From Eledone cirrhosa (lineage: Eukaryota; Mollusca; Cephalopoda; Octopoda; Eledonidae), in contig OZ024740.1 of the NCBI GenBank assembly GCA_964016885.1, forward strand, positions 5,092,865 to 5,156,864: a DNA stretch of 64,000 nucleotides, given 5' to 3'. The translations under genes and the position numbers were made by a program. Each line of letters starts with the position of its first letter. Within the stretch, counting starts at the first letter, position 1. Under the pieces are notes generated by a model, which was not told the DNA's origin, ran no database searches, and saw only the letters and a list, made by a program, of their open reading frames with translations. Shown in pieces: positions 40,585 to 49,136 of the stretch.

Positions 40585-41808
40585 TCTATACTATAAAGCT
40601 GACGGCCGTATGTATGTAACAAACTTTTCACCAAACGGCTGGACCAAACAGCACCAAATTTGCACCATAGATGTAACTTTTTTCCAAATAAAAAAGTGAG
40701 GGTATTTTTGTCTACTGAATTTTGTTAAAAGATTAAAGACATTATTTAAATATTCACTTCTTTAAAATTTCAAAGTCAACACTACCGGTTATACGACATT
40801 CCTCCTTTTTTCTTAGTGTCTTTTTAGATGGATACATAGCTATGACGTCGCGCCCTTATAATATGTCTCTGTATGTCTGGCTGTCTGCATTAGATAACGT
40901 TTTTCGAAATATTTACTTCTGCGTTCACAGATTGATTTTTTTAGTTTCAGAAGATCCCTTTTAAGGGTGAACGCAGCGATTCTTTGCTTAAACTTTAATC
41001 TGTTATTTTAATATATATATTCGTGTACAGATATTTTTGCATACACAAAACCAAAAACCTATTTATTTCACGAAATCACGGATACATGCCCACATTTAAA
41101 GTACAGGGCCAAGTGTACTACATGATTGGAAGTCTCCTACCTCTGACCGATGAAGACCACAAGTTTTTGCAAATCTACTTCATTGGAGACGCAGATTCAC
41201 AAGCGATACATCACCATCGGGCCATCCCAGGAACCAGACTTGAAAACATTAACCAGTTACAGGACATATTAAGCGACTTCAGTTTCCAATAAGACTAAGC
41301 TTCGCGATAACCCTCAAGAAAGCTCAGGGTCAAACCCTAAATGTGGCTGGCCTTCATCTGGGAAAACCATACTTCTCCCATGGTTAATTGTATGTAGGAT
41401 GCTCTAGGGTGAGCTCGCCAAACAATCTCTTCATCTTTGCTCCCGAGAGCCGAACAAAAACTATTGTATACTCTGAGGCTCTAACAATGTAATTTATATA
41501 CTTTCTGTTACTTGGAATTTCCATTATGGTTGTACAAATTATTGTAAACTTTGTTAAAAAAATGTGTTCTCTGTTCAGCCTTTATTGTTGTAACTATCAA
41601 TTTTCTTTAACATACTAGCTGCTGAATTGGGGAATCCTAAAAACTATTCAAACCCAACATCAGATCACGTTAACCCCCACCAACCCGCCACCCCAACCTC
41701 GCAGACTTGAGAGGGTGTGTGATATCTTTGCACTGGAGTGGAGGGGGATTCCTGAAAAGATAAAATGCCGGTATACCTAGCTGGGCGCCAGCTGGACGGG
41801 CCATCTAG
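40585..41808 (+). mobile_element. Non-autonomous Helitron, 1224 bp
   Basis: The element starts TCTATACTATAAAGC at 40585, preceded by A. It ends CCATCTAG at 41808, followed by T, which fits Helitron insertion between A and T with a 3' CTRR end. Just upstream of the end, AGCTGG-GCG-CCAGCT (41779-41793) gives the expected subterminal hairpin. There are no terminal inverted repeats or target-site duplication, as expected. Inside is a short Helitron replication-protein remnant, but no complete Rep or helicase, so it depended on an autonomous partner. The call rests on both termini plus the internal homology. Confidence 0.85.
41023..41292 (+). pseudogene. Helitron helicase-like N-terminal domain remnant
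   Basis: About 65 residues from YMPTFKVQGQVYYMIGSLLP onward, including FLQIYFIGDADSQ, resemble the Helitron_like_N region of Helitron Rep/helicase proteins (typical pattern F-x-I/V-Q-G-Q-V-Y-x-x-I-G-S-L-L-P ... F-L-Q-I-Y-F). In the intact protein this lies ahead of the Rep nuclease and the PIF1-like helicase, and neither is present here. The first codon of the open stretch is GTG and the preceding residues look non-homologous. It is a retained piece of a parent Helitron gene inside a non-autonomous copy. Confidence 0.75.
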
Positions 41809-42081
41809 TATATATATATATAGTTTTGCCGAAAAAAAGAAGTAAGTGACATAGTCACTACTTTAAAATGATAACGCAAGGTCTTCAAAATGTTTTAAAT
41901 TAAACATACAGTATATTGCCAAATATACTATATATACATTCAGATATATATATATATAGGTAAAAAACAGGGAGGTTATATCTATAGTAAGTAGAGCACT
42001 CAGTGTAGAGGATGAGTTCGGTGTATGTGTAGGTGAAACATGCATCCCTGAGTATGGTTTGCTAATTTGTTGTGGAACTAA
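41809..42081. other. AT-rich intergenic DNA with a dispersed repeat end
   Basis: There is no gene. The stretch near 42035-42085 (GTATGGTTTGCTAATTTGTT then GGAACTAACTCT) recurs near 56063-56098, so it is part of a dispersed repeat whose full extent I cannot define. Confidence 0.5.
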
Positions 42082-42084
42082 CTC

Positions 42085-42146
<62 letters not shown>
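42082..42146. repeat. (CT)n microsatellite
   Basis: An almost uninterrupted CT run of about 65 bp, directly before a TA run and a SINE. Confidence 0.97.
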
Positions 42147-42150
<4 letters not shown>

Positions 42151-42168
42151 TATATATATGTATATTAT

Positions 42169-42400
42169 GTTGGTACCACAAAACACCCAGTCCACACTGT
42201 AAAGTGGTTGTGTAGGGGTCACAACAACAAGCACCCAGCACACACTGTCAATGTGGTGGGCGTTAGGAAGGGCATCCAGCCATAGAAAACCAGCCCAAAC
42301 ACTCCTATATGAGCGAGACACAGATCCCGACCCAACTTGCTTCTAAATGGGACAAACCCGTCTAACCCATCATAGCGTGGAAGATGATGGTGATGATGAT
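42169..42400 (+). mobile_element. SINE fragment, 5' truncated
   Basis: The fragment contains the CACTGTAAAGTGGTTGTGTA block, GTTAGGAAGGGCATCCAGCC, and the terminal TCTAACCCATCATAGCGTGG with a GATGATGAT tail. The tRNA-like head is absent. The core matches the 3' region of LINE-B and LINE-C. Confidence 0.8.
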
Positions 42401-42566
42401 ATATATATAGTTTACTGGTGTGTAAGTTTAAGTTACTATTGGTTCACCAGTTTAAGCACTCAATACCTAAGTGAATCTGGTTGTCAATGAGATACATTTG
42501 ATGTTACACTATAGTCGGTATCCTTAAACATAATAAAACTATTTGAGATAACTTGTTCAAACTCAG

Positions 42567-42744
42567 GTAGAGGGTCGGACACCATGCTTTGCAGCAAAGA
42601 GTTACGGCCCTTTATGGTCTGAGTTCAAATCCCGATGAGGTTAACTTTGCCTTTCATCCTTATGTGGTCGATAAAATAAAGTACCAGTAATACACTGGGA
42701 TAATTGCTGGCCTTGTGCCAAAAGTAGAAACAATTATTACTATA
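42567..42744 (+). mobile_element. tRNA-derived SINE, second family, 5' truncated
   Basis: It contains GTAGAGGGTCGGACACCATG, a B-box-like GAGTTCAAATCCCGATG, the shared block TTTGCCTTTCATCCTTA, GGTCGATAAAATAAAGTACC, and an ACAATTATTA end. Fuller copies lie at 45847-46040 and 46333-46525. The A-box end is missing here. Confidence 0.8.
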
Positions 42745-42750
42745 TATATA

Positions 42751-42879
42751 AACATCAATATTTAATATAGAAATGGCTTCTACAGGACTAGAACTGTTTC
42801 AGTCGTGTGAAATCAGATGTCATATGAATGAAACAGTTCTAGTCCGTAGAAGCCATTTCTACATTAAATGTTCATGTTT
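42751..42879. repeat. Fold-back inverted repeat, about 50-bp arms
   Basis: The arms 42751-42803 and 42831-42879 pair (for example AGAAATGGCTTCTACAGGAC against the complement of GTCCGTAGAAGCCATTTCT) around a 27-bp spacer. A single-arm relative lies at 52199-52299. Confidence 0.85.
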
Positions 42880-42935
42880 ACACTCTACTAATGTATTGAG
42901 TACCTTATTTAATGTGGTTACCCTGATTTAACTCA

Positions 42936-42938
<3 letters not shown>

Positions 42939-42971
<33 letters not shown>

Positions 42972-42972
42972 C

Positions 42973-43013
<41 letters not shown>

Positions 43014-43030
43014 ATCTATATCTATCTATC
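42939..43030. repeat. (CT)n then (ATCT)n microsatellites
   Basis: A CT run (42939-42968) is followed by tandem ATCT units (about 42973-43030) that abut the next LINE fragment exactly. Confidence 0.95.
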
Positions 43031-43542
43031 AGGAAGACGAACTGGCCAGTCTGTTCGGTAGAACCTTCCGCCCGGGACCGATGGACAACTTCCAGAGGTC
43101 CCTGGCCTGGCAGTGCTTCCGAGGAGCTCTACCAGTTCGAGACAAGCTCTACAGACACGGGCGCCCGGGCAGGGACCCTTCGAAAAATATCTGTCCGAGA
43201 TGCGTGCATGACGAGGAAACCGTCGCGCACGCATTTGTACACTGCCCGGGCGTTACCGACCTGTGGGGCTATGTAAAACGACTATTGTCGCGGGTGGGAC
43301 CAATCCGGTTGACCACCGAGTCCATTGTCATGATCAAACCGCCACCCTTCTTCAAAAACAAAGGAGAGGTGGTTTTTCTTTGTGTGATAGCTATGGTGAA
43401 AGAGGTTGTATGGTGGACAAAGTTAAAAGGGCTGAGGTCACACCTTTCTCTCCGGCGAACAACTGATTCGTTTTTTCAAATACCACTTTGGAAGAAGAAT
43501 CAGGATGGAGGAAGAGATGCTGTACCCCAGAAAATTTTATAA
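43030..43542 (+). pseudogene. LINE C-terminal fragment with zf-RVT zinc-binding motif
   Basis: A GC-richer frame is open from the microsatellite border to the stop at 43542, with in-frame residues QEDELASLFG ahead of the first Met at 43081. Residues after that Met include ICPRC (about 37-41) and ETVAHAFVHCPG (about 46-57), a C-x2-C ... H-x3-H-x-C arrangement typical of the zinc-binding region at the C-terminus of some non-LTR reverse transcriptases. The RT and endonuclease domains are absent, so this is a 5'-truncated insertion. A LINE-like 3' UTR with a polyadenylation signal follows. Clade not assigned. Confidence 0.7.
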
Positions 43543-43850
43543 AGGGTGGGTGAATGTGGCAAAGATGGCCCGAGTGTTTGGTCCTTCTCTCTATATAAGC
43601 CTGTAGGTTGAGGAAAAAGTGAAAGAGAGGAAAGGGGTACTCACTCTTGGTGCTCCTGGAGATGAGGATTGTACATTTTTTCGGGCTGTGTACAACCCCT
43701 GTGTAACGCCTCCCCCTATTGGGGACTTCAATTGTTATTTGTTATTTTATTAATACTTTTATTTTCATATACCTGTATGTAAACTCCCCATTTGTATTTG
43801 TCCCCTTCTTTTGTGCCCTTGTGGCTAATAAAGAAATTTATATATATATA
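43543..43850 (+). mobile_element. 3' UTR of the zf-RVT LINE fragment with polyadenylation signal
   Basis: Non-coding sequence follows the stop codon and leads to AATAAA at 43827-43832 and then a TA run. It contains TATATAAGCC near 43592 and a C-rich block. The order (coding end, UTR, AATAAA, simple repeat) suits the 3' end of a retrotransposon copy. Confidence 0.55.
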
Positions 43851-43892
43851 TATATAAATATACACGGGTGTGTATGATTGTGTATAGAAGAT

Positions 43893-44259
43893 TATATTAA
43901 TAAAAGGAATTCCAACTTTGTCTGATTTATTCGTTTTATTTACAATCCTTTAAAATGTATAATGGCATTATAATGAAATAGTATAGTAGAATATTAAATG
44001 TTAAGTGTTAATTGAACAAGTACTTTCATGCTTTCGCAATCTTCAGGTTCATATTCAGTGGTGACAGTCAAGTTTGCAATAACTTGACTGTCACCACTGA
44101 ATATGAACCTGAAGATTGCGAAAGCATGAAAGTACTTGTTCAATTAACACTTAACATTTAATATTCTACTATACTATTTCATTATAATATTATACATTTT
44201 AAAGGATTGTAAATAAAACGAATAAATCAGACAAAGTTGGAATTCCTTTTATTAATATA
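43893..44259. repeat. Long fold-back palindrome, about 180-bp arms and 6-nt loop
   Basis: The left arm 43893-44074 and right arm 44081-44259 are reverse complements apart from a 3-nt GGC indel (near 43969). The loop is TGCAAT. The ends are TATATTAATAAAAGG and its complement. No transposase is encoded. A transcript would form a hairpin of about 180 bp. Confidence 0.95.
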
Positions 44260-44305
44260 TATATATAACCCATGCTAACATGGGAGGTGGATGTTAACTG
44301 ACAAT

Positions 44306-44511
44306 GAGAAATGAGATGATAGGGACCCTAGTCCCTATCATTCCACTGCAAAGTGGACATGTAGGCGACACGGAAAAAAAGCACCCAACACTCACTGTAA
44401 ATGAGGTTTGTGTTAGGAAGGGCATCCAGCTGTAGAAATCAAGCCAGAATCAGTTCCTGTCCCACCCTTGCACGCAGGGAAAAGTGGACGTAAAATGATG
44501 ATGATGATATA
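44306..44511 (+). mobile_element. SINE fragment
   Basis: It contains GAAATGAGATGATAGGGACC, CACTGTAAATGAGGTTTGTG, GTTAGGAAGGGCATCCAGCT, GCAGGGAAAAGTGGACGTAA and a GATGATGAT tail. It is 5' truncated compared with the full-length copy at 52412-52752. A separate tail-like scrap (CCCATGCTAACATGGGAGG) lies just upstream at 44269. Confidence 0.85.
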
Positions 44512-45049
44512 TGTATACACATATATATAAGTACATTTGCAATGATGATCATAATGACAATGTACAATGTAATAACATCATCATCATCACCATCATTATT
44601 ATAATTGCTATTAGCATCAACATTACCATCATCATCTAATGGTACGAAAACTAGTAACAATTTATGAAATTAGAACAAAATAAACGACAGTGTACATATA
44701 TAATTAATAATTATCAATTAAAATACACGTTAATTTAGTTACATTTTGAAAGAAATTACCATTTGAAAAAAAAAATTATATATATATATACACGTACATA
44801 TATAAAATTTCAATAATGAAATTTATAGTAAATGTTTTACATAGATTTTAAAATGTTATTTAACTATCTTTATTATCTTGTGTTTTCCCCAATTTAACCC
44901 TCATTTGAAGTAAGTTATTGAATAATTTTGTTAATGGCAGAACTGTGTTCTTTTGATGGAAACATGGAATGTGTTTATAGAATTGAAGTTTGACAAATAA
45001 CTCTGTCCTACATACTTTTAGAATCTCTCAGTTGTACACATACATAGCA
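44512..45049. other. AT-rich intergenic DNA
   Basis: Only ATC/CAT trinucleotide-rich stretches (about 44576-44637), short TA runs and A-rich sequence are visible. No gene or recognisable element. Confidence 0.6.
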
Positions 45050-45236
45050 AAATACACACACACATATATGGATAGATGTAAACACAAATACACACACACA
45101 CATATATGGATAGATGTAAACATGCATGTATGTATGTGCACATATGTGTGTATATACACACACACACATATATATATGGATAGATGTAAACATGCATGTA
45201 TGTGCACATATGTGTGTATACACACACACACATATG
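45050..45236. repeat. CA-rich minisatellite
   Basis: Blocks of (CA)n, ATATATGGATAGATGTAAAC, ATGCATGTATGTGCACATAT and GTGTGTATA recur two to three times. The open frames crossing it on both strands are repeat by-products. Confidence 0.85.
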
Positions 45237-45284
45237 TAAATTTGTTTTGCAAGATTTCTTATCTGAAAACGTGTGTTGAAACAG

Positions 45285-45589
45285 ATATTGTTATACTTTG
45301 GGAGGGTCATGTTACCAATAAAAACACATGCACCTGTTGGATTTCACTTCAATTTATTACAAATTTCCAGTTGGAAACAAGATGGTGTAGGACAGAACAA
45401 AGGAGACACATTATAACAAATCAGTCACTGAGGAGGTCACAGAATGTGTGACGAAAGAGCTTTGACAATATATATACAACCATCCGGTTATTGAACCAAC
45501 CAACCAGATGTTTGTAATAAATTGAAATGAAAACCAACAGATACGTGTGTTTTTATTGGTAGCATGACCCTCCCAAAGTAAAACAATAT
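45285..45589. repeat. Fold-back inverted repeat, 90-bp arms
   Basis: The arms 45285-45374 and 45500-45589 are about 90% complementary (for example GGGAGGGTCATGTTACCAAT against ATTGGTAGCATGACCCTCCC) around a 125-bp spacer with no known content. Confidence 0.88.
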
Positions 45590-45603
45590 AACTATATATA
45601 TAT

Positions 45604-45729
45604 ATATGAAAAGATTCAGAACCCCAACAGCTGAGCTCCAGCTGTTTTGACAGCTAGATCCGAACAAGTTCAGATCTAGTTGTCGAAACAGCCAGAGCTC
45701 AGCCACCGGGGCCCTGAATCTTTTCATAT
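45604..45729. repeat. Fold-back inverted repeat, 62-bp arms and 2-nt loop
   Basis: The arms 45604-45665 and 45668-45729 pair with scattered mismatches (ATATGAAAAGATTCAG ... CTGAATCTTTTCATAT at the ends; GATCCGAAC ... GTTCAGATC at the centre). A single-arm relative lies at 61285-61350. Confidence 0.9.
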
Positions 45730-45846
45730 TACCTACTCTACTACCTTAAGTATCGAGTACTCTGGTGGGTTCTGGCCCACCTAGTTTTTTACCACACGGT
45801 ATCTGATATATATATTTATATTCACCACCATTATTATTATTATCAA

Positions 45847-46040
45847 AGGGAGGTGGATTGGCAGTGTCGGTAGAGGGTCGGACGCCATGCTTTGCAGCAT
45901 ACAGTTACCTCCCTTTATGATTTGAGTTCAAATCCCGCCGAGGTTAACTTTGCCTTTCATCCTTACGTGGTCGATAAAATAAAGTACCAGTAATGCACTG
46001 GGTAATTGCTGGCCTTGTGCCAAAAGTAGAGACAATTATT
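45847..46040 (+). mobile_element. tRNA-derived SINE with TTTGCCTTTCATCC block
   Basis: The head GGTGGATTGGCAGTGTCGGT holds an A-box-like segment. GAGTTCAAATCCCGCCGAGG is a good B box for RNA polymerase III. The body has CTTTGCCTTTCATCCTTACG and GTCGATAAAATAAAGTACCA and ends ACAATTATTATT. The family resembles published octopus/squid tRNA-derived SINEs, but a library search is needed for a name. Confidence 0.85.
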
Positions 46041-46316
46041 ATTATTATCAATGTTTAACGTCCATTCTAACTGTTAGCATATGTATATATATATATTTGT
46101 GGATGTGTATATGTATGCATGTATATATTGAATTTATATATGTGTGTGTGTGTGTGTATGTATATATATATATAGACATACACACACATATATAAATACA
46201 AAAACTTACCAGTTCCCATATCACCCTATACACACACATATTTCAACATAATCCCTAACTCTACAAACAGTTCCGTGTAAAGAATAATAATTTAAGTCTG
46301 TCTATGAATTTGCACC
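46041..46316. other. Intergenic TA/TG-rich DNA
   Basis: It contains short TA, TG and CA tracts (about 46079-46192) and otherwise featureless AT-rich DNA. No gene. Confidence 0.6.
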
Positions 46317-46332
46317 ATTATTTCACTGCAAA

Positions 46333-46525
46333 TTTCACTAGGGCGGTGGATTGGCAGTATTGGTAGAGGGTCGGACTCCATGCTTTCCAGCATAGTTACG
46401 TCCCTTTACGATCTGAGTTCAAATCCCGCTGAGGTTGACTTTGCCTTTCATCCTTACGGGGTCGATAAAATAAAGTACCAATAATACACTGGGTAATTGC
46501 TGGCCTTGTGTCTAAAGTAGAAACA
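46333..46525 (+). mobile_element. tRNA-derived SINE with target-site duplication
   Basis: It has the same family structure as 45847-46040 (GGCGGTGGATTGGCAGTATT, B box GAGTTCAAATCCCGCTGAGG, TTTGCCTTTCATCC). It is flanked by the direct repeat ATTATTTCACTGCAAA at 46317-46332 and 46526-46541. The first six bases could partly be SINE tail, so the duplication is 10-16 bp. Confidence 0.9.
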
Positions 46526-46532
46526 ATTATTT

Positions 46533-46779
46533 CACTGCAAAGATTAATAACTGTTCTCACATCTCCCTTATCATTCTCTGCTTTATCACATTTACCATTC
46601 CATCTCTTGAGAACAGGAACCAATCATAAGATTACATCTCAATATTTAGCTGCACTTTTAAAATACATTAGTTAACCCTTTCGTTACCATATTTCTAATA
46701 AAAGGCACTAACTATGATTTTCAAACTAATTAAATAATTAGAGGAATTTAGTAATATAATGTGGAAAGCTGTTGCTTGT
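46533..46779. other. Intergenic DNA, no gene
   Basis: AT-rich DNA with the phrase TTAACCCTTTCGTTACCATA near 46673, which looks like the edge of a dispersed repeat. Nothing else is recognisable. Confidence 0.4.
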
Positions 46780-46999
46780 CCCCGGTTTCCTTGGCATTAA
46801 GCAACTGAGAGTACAAGACTCTCCCTGGATACGTGACCAGTCTATCTCAGAATTAACTCTCCAGTTACTGCTGGTACTCACTCTCAGCAGAATGTACTGT
46901 GAAATAAAGTGTTTTGCTCAAGAACACAGCAGCGTGTCCAGCAACTGAACTGATGACATTACAATTGTATGTCAAGAATCTTAACCATTAGGCCATGAT
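46780..46999 (-). mobile_element. tRNA-derived SINE remnant, minus strand
   Basis: Read on the minus strand it begins with TGGCCTAATGGTTAAGATTC (A box at 46985-46995), then has a B-box-like region near 46930-46945 and TTGAGCAAAACACTTTATTT. The last block matches the TTGAGCAAGACACTTTATTT segment of the SINE at 52412-52752, but the 3' tail differs and is not defined. Confidence 0.65.
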
Positions 47000-47148
47000 A
47001 AAGTACCTGTTAAATTCAATATAAATTTATCAACTCCAAATTGAGTACCAGTTCAAGATTGATGAATTGACAGAATTGTTAAAGAATCAGACAGGTGCCT
47101 TGTGGTATCTATTCCAGGTCTGTGTATTCTGAGTTCAAATCTCACCAT

Positions 47149-47350
47149 CTGTTACCAGAGAAATGGTGATAGATCTGTTACCAGAGAAATGGTGATAGAT
47201 CTGTTACCAGAGAAATGGTGATACAACTATTACCAGAGAAATTGTGATACAACTGTTTCCAGAGAAATGGTGATACTTCTGTTACCAGAGAAATGGTGAT
47301 ACATCTGTTACCAGAGAAATGGTGATACATCTGTTACCAGATAAATGGTG
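47149..47350. repeat. 26-bp minisatellite, about 8 copies
   Basis: The unit is CTGTTACCAGAGAAATGGTG followed by ATACAT or ATAGAT. It directly precedes the LINE-derived 47-bp minisatellite. Confidence 0.9.
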
Positions 47351-47363
47351 GGTGGGGTGAGGT

Positions 47364-47885
47364 AGAGAACATGTGGTGCTACATGGTAGTGAAACATGGA
47401 CTGTGGCTGTAGAGAACATGTGGTGCTACATGGTAGTGAAACATGGACTGTGACTGAAGAGAACACGTGGTGCTACATGGTAGTGAAACATGGACTGTGA
47501 CTGCAGAGGACATATGGTGCTACATGGTAGTGAAACATGGACTGTGACTGTAGAGAACATGTGGTGCTACATGGTAGTGAAACATGGACTGTGACTGCAG
47601 AGAACATGTGGTGCTACATGGTAGTGAAACATGGACTGTGACTGCAGAGGACATGTGGTGCTACATGGTAGTGACACGTGGACTGTGACTGCAGAGGACA
47701 TGTGGTGCTACATGGTAGTGAAACATGGACTGTGACTGTAGAGAACATGTGGTGTTACATGGTAGTGAAACATGGACTGTGACTGTAGAGAACATGTGGT
47801 GCTACATGGTAGTGAAACATGGACTGTGACTGTAGAGAACATGTGGTGCTACATGGTAGTGAAACATGGGCTGTGACTGTAAAGA
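47364..47885 (+). repeat. 47-bp minisatellite derived from LINE coding sequence, about 11 copies
   Basis: The unit contains GTGCTACATGGTAGTGAAAC ATGGACTGTGACTGTAGAGA. In one frame a unit reads VLHGSETWTVTVEN. LINE-B and LINE-C have MLHGSETW at the matching point of their C-terminal region, and the sequence after the last unit continues as that same LINE region (RLQRNEATM). The array is therefore an internal expansion of a decayed LINE. The 47-bp unit is not a multiple of three, so no long frame survives. Confidence 0.85.
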
Positions 47886-48290
47886 ACATGCATAGGTTAC
47901 AGAGAAATGAAGCAACCATGTTTCTTTAGATGTACAATGTAAATGTGAAAGAAAGGCAGAGCTTGGTTGAGTTGAAGGAGAAGCTGGGTTTAAGAGGAAG
48001 CTGGGATGGTGTACAGAAGAGAAGACTGCATTGGTATGGAGACATGTGATGTACATGGACAATGACTGATGGGTGAAGAAATGCCAGGAAATCCCAAAGG
48101 AAGCCACAATAGAGGACGACCAAGAAAGAGCTGGGCAGAGGTTGTGAGAGCTGACCTCAAATAGCTAAGACTGGCAGAGGAGATCATGAAGGAATGTGAC
48201 AAGTGGAGAGATGCCTTGCTAAGAAGGATCTGTCCAACCCATGCTAGCATGGAAAAGCGGACGTAAAAACGATGATGATGATGATGATGA
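47886..48290 (+). pseudogene. LINE-A: decayed 3' end of the LINE-B/LINE-C family
   Basis: Translation gives RLQRNEATMFL, a stop, then VKERQSLVELKEKLGLRG, QKRRLHWYGDM and, in a second frame, NRGRPRKSWAEVVRADL. These match RLERNEACMLRWM, RERQSISELRKKLEIRG, ERRLRWYGHVM and GRPRKTWDELINSDL of LINE-B. Several stops and at least one frameshift are present. It ends with TCCAACCCATGCTAGCATGG, AAAAGCGGACGTAAAA and a GATGATGAT tail (48232-48290), the same terminal sequence carried by the SINEs. The 47-bp minisatellite upstream is part of the same relic. Confidence 0.82.
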
Positions 48291-48762
48291 TGGTTGGCAT
48301 GAATCAATTAAAAGTACAAAGCTCCCCTCTAAATAGGATGTCTGTTTCTCATGGAGTTAACACTCAAATGTTTCTAATCTCGACTACATTAACCATTAAA
48401 CAGAATAAGTACATCCTTAGAGCATCAAGGGATGAGGGACTCCATTTTATTCAAAGACAGTATTATTACCAATACACAGTATTATTACCAATATTATCAA
48501 ATAAAAAAAACACATCTTTTTATCTAATGATTTTTGGACCACTATTTTATTGAGAAAATATTAAAATGCAATTATTAAGCTAGGCTTTTTTTTAAATTGA
48601 TATTTTGATAATCAATAAAAAAAAATATCAAAAGTGAGAATTTTTTTCTTTTTCATGTAAAATGTTTTATTCAACTTAAATGCTTTGTCATCACCCCCCC
48701 CCCACTCCCGAGAAAATGTTCAGACTTTATATATGAGGCGGCACAGTTCTCCAGCCACAACC
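48291..48762. other. AT-rich intergenic DNA
   Basis: A short ATTATTACCAATA duplication, T-rich tracts and a C10-11 run near 48693 are present. No gene is visible. Confidence 0.55.
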
Positions 48763-49060
48763 TGGTGCAGTCTGCAACTAACCCAGGTTGTGCTGCACGT
48801 CAGGCTGAGGAGGCCAAACTCCTCAAATACCGGTCGCTCTCCGACAGGTTTGCGTGGTTGTACCCTTGGCAGTGGAGACTTCTGGTGTCCTTGGCTCTAG
48901 GGCTATCTTCCTCCTCACCACCATAGGTGCTGAGTTGGTCAGCCGCAGGTGTGAGTCTCACGAGTTGGAATGGCTTTTCCAGTGCATCTCCCTTGCCATC
49001 ATCCAGGAAAACACCTTCTCTATTCTGTCTGCCAGAGCTGTGGGAAGGCCACCAATATGA
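48763..49060 (+). pseudogene. Unrelated LINE C-terminal relic
   Basis: About 100 residues in two frames: first QSATNPGCAARQAEEAKLLK and YRSLSDRF, then after a frameshift near 48850 VPLAVETSGVLGS, LVSR, ELEWLFQCISLAI and NTFSILSA. The pattern VPLAVETSGVxGxxA ... FLxQxISxAI resembles a C-terminal segment found after the reverse transcriptase in some invertebrate non-LTR elements. RT itself is absent. Assignment is from remembered family patterns and needs a protein search. Confidence 0.55.
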
Positions 49061-49136
49061 TTGACTGACTTGTCTATTTGTCAGTCAGATGTTCTAATGA
49101 TTCTATATATATATATATATATATGTTCATATATGT

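Noticed and set aside
41863..42321. 152-codon minus frame with an ER repeat
   Set aside because: It crosses a (CT)n microsatellite and a SINE, so it is a by-product.
44109..44123. CTGAAGA-TTGC-GAAA as a hammerhead core
   Set aside because: Only four bases lie between the two boxes, too few to form stem II, so it is weaker than the other candidates.
45008..46239. Cys/Tyr/His-rich small frames
   Set aside because: They are translations of CA/TA microsatellites with no independent support.
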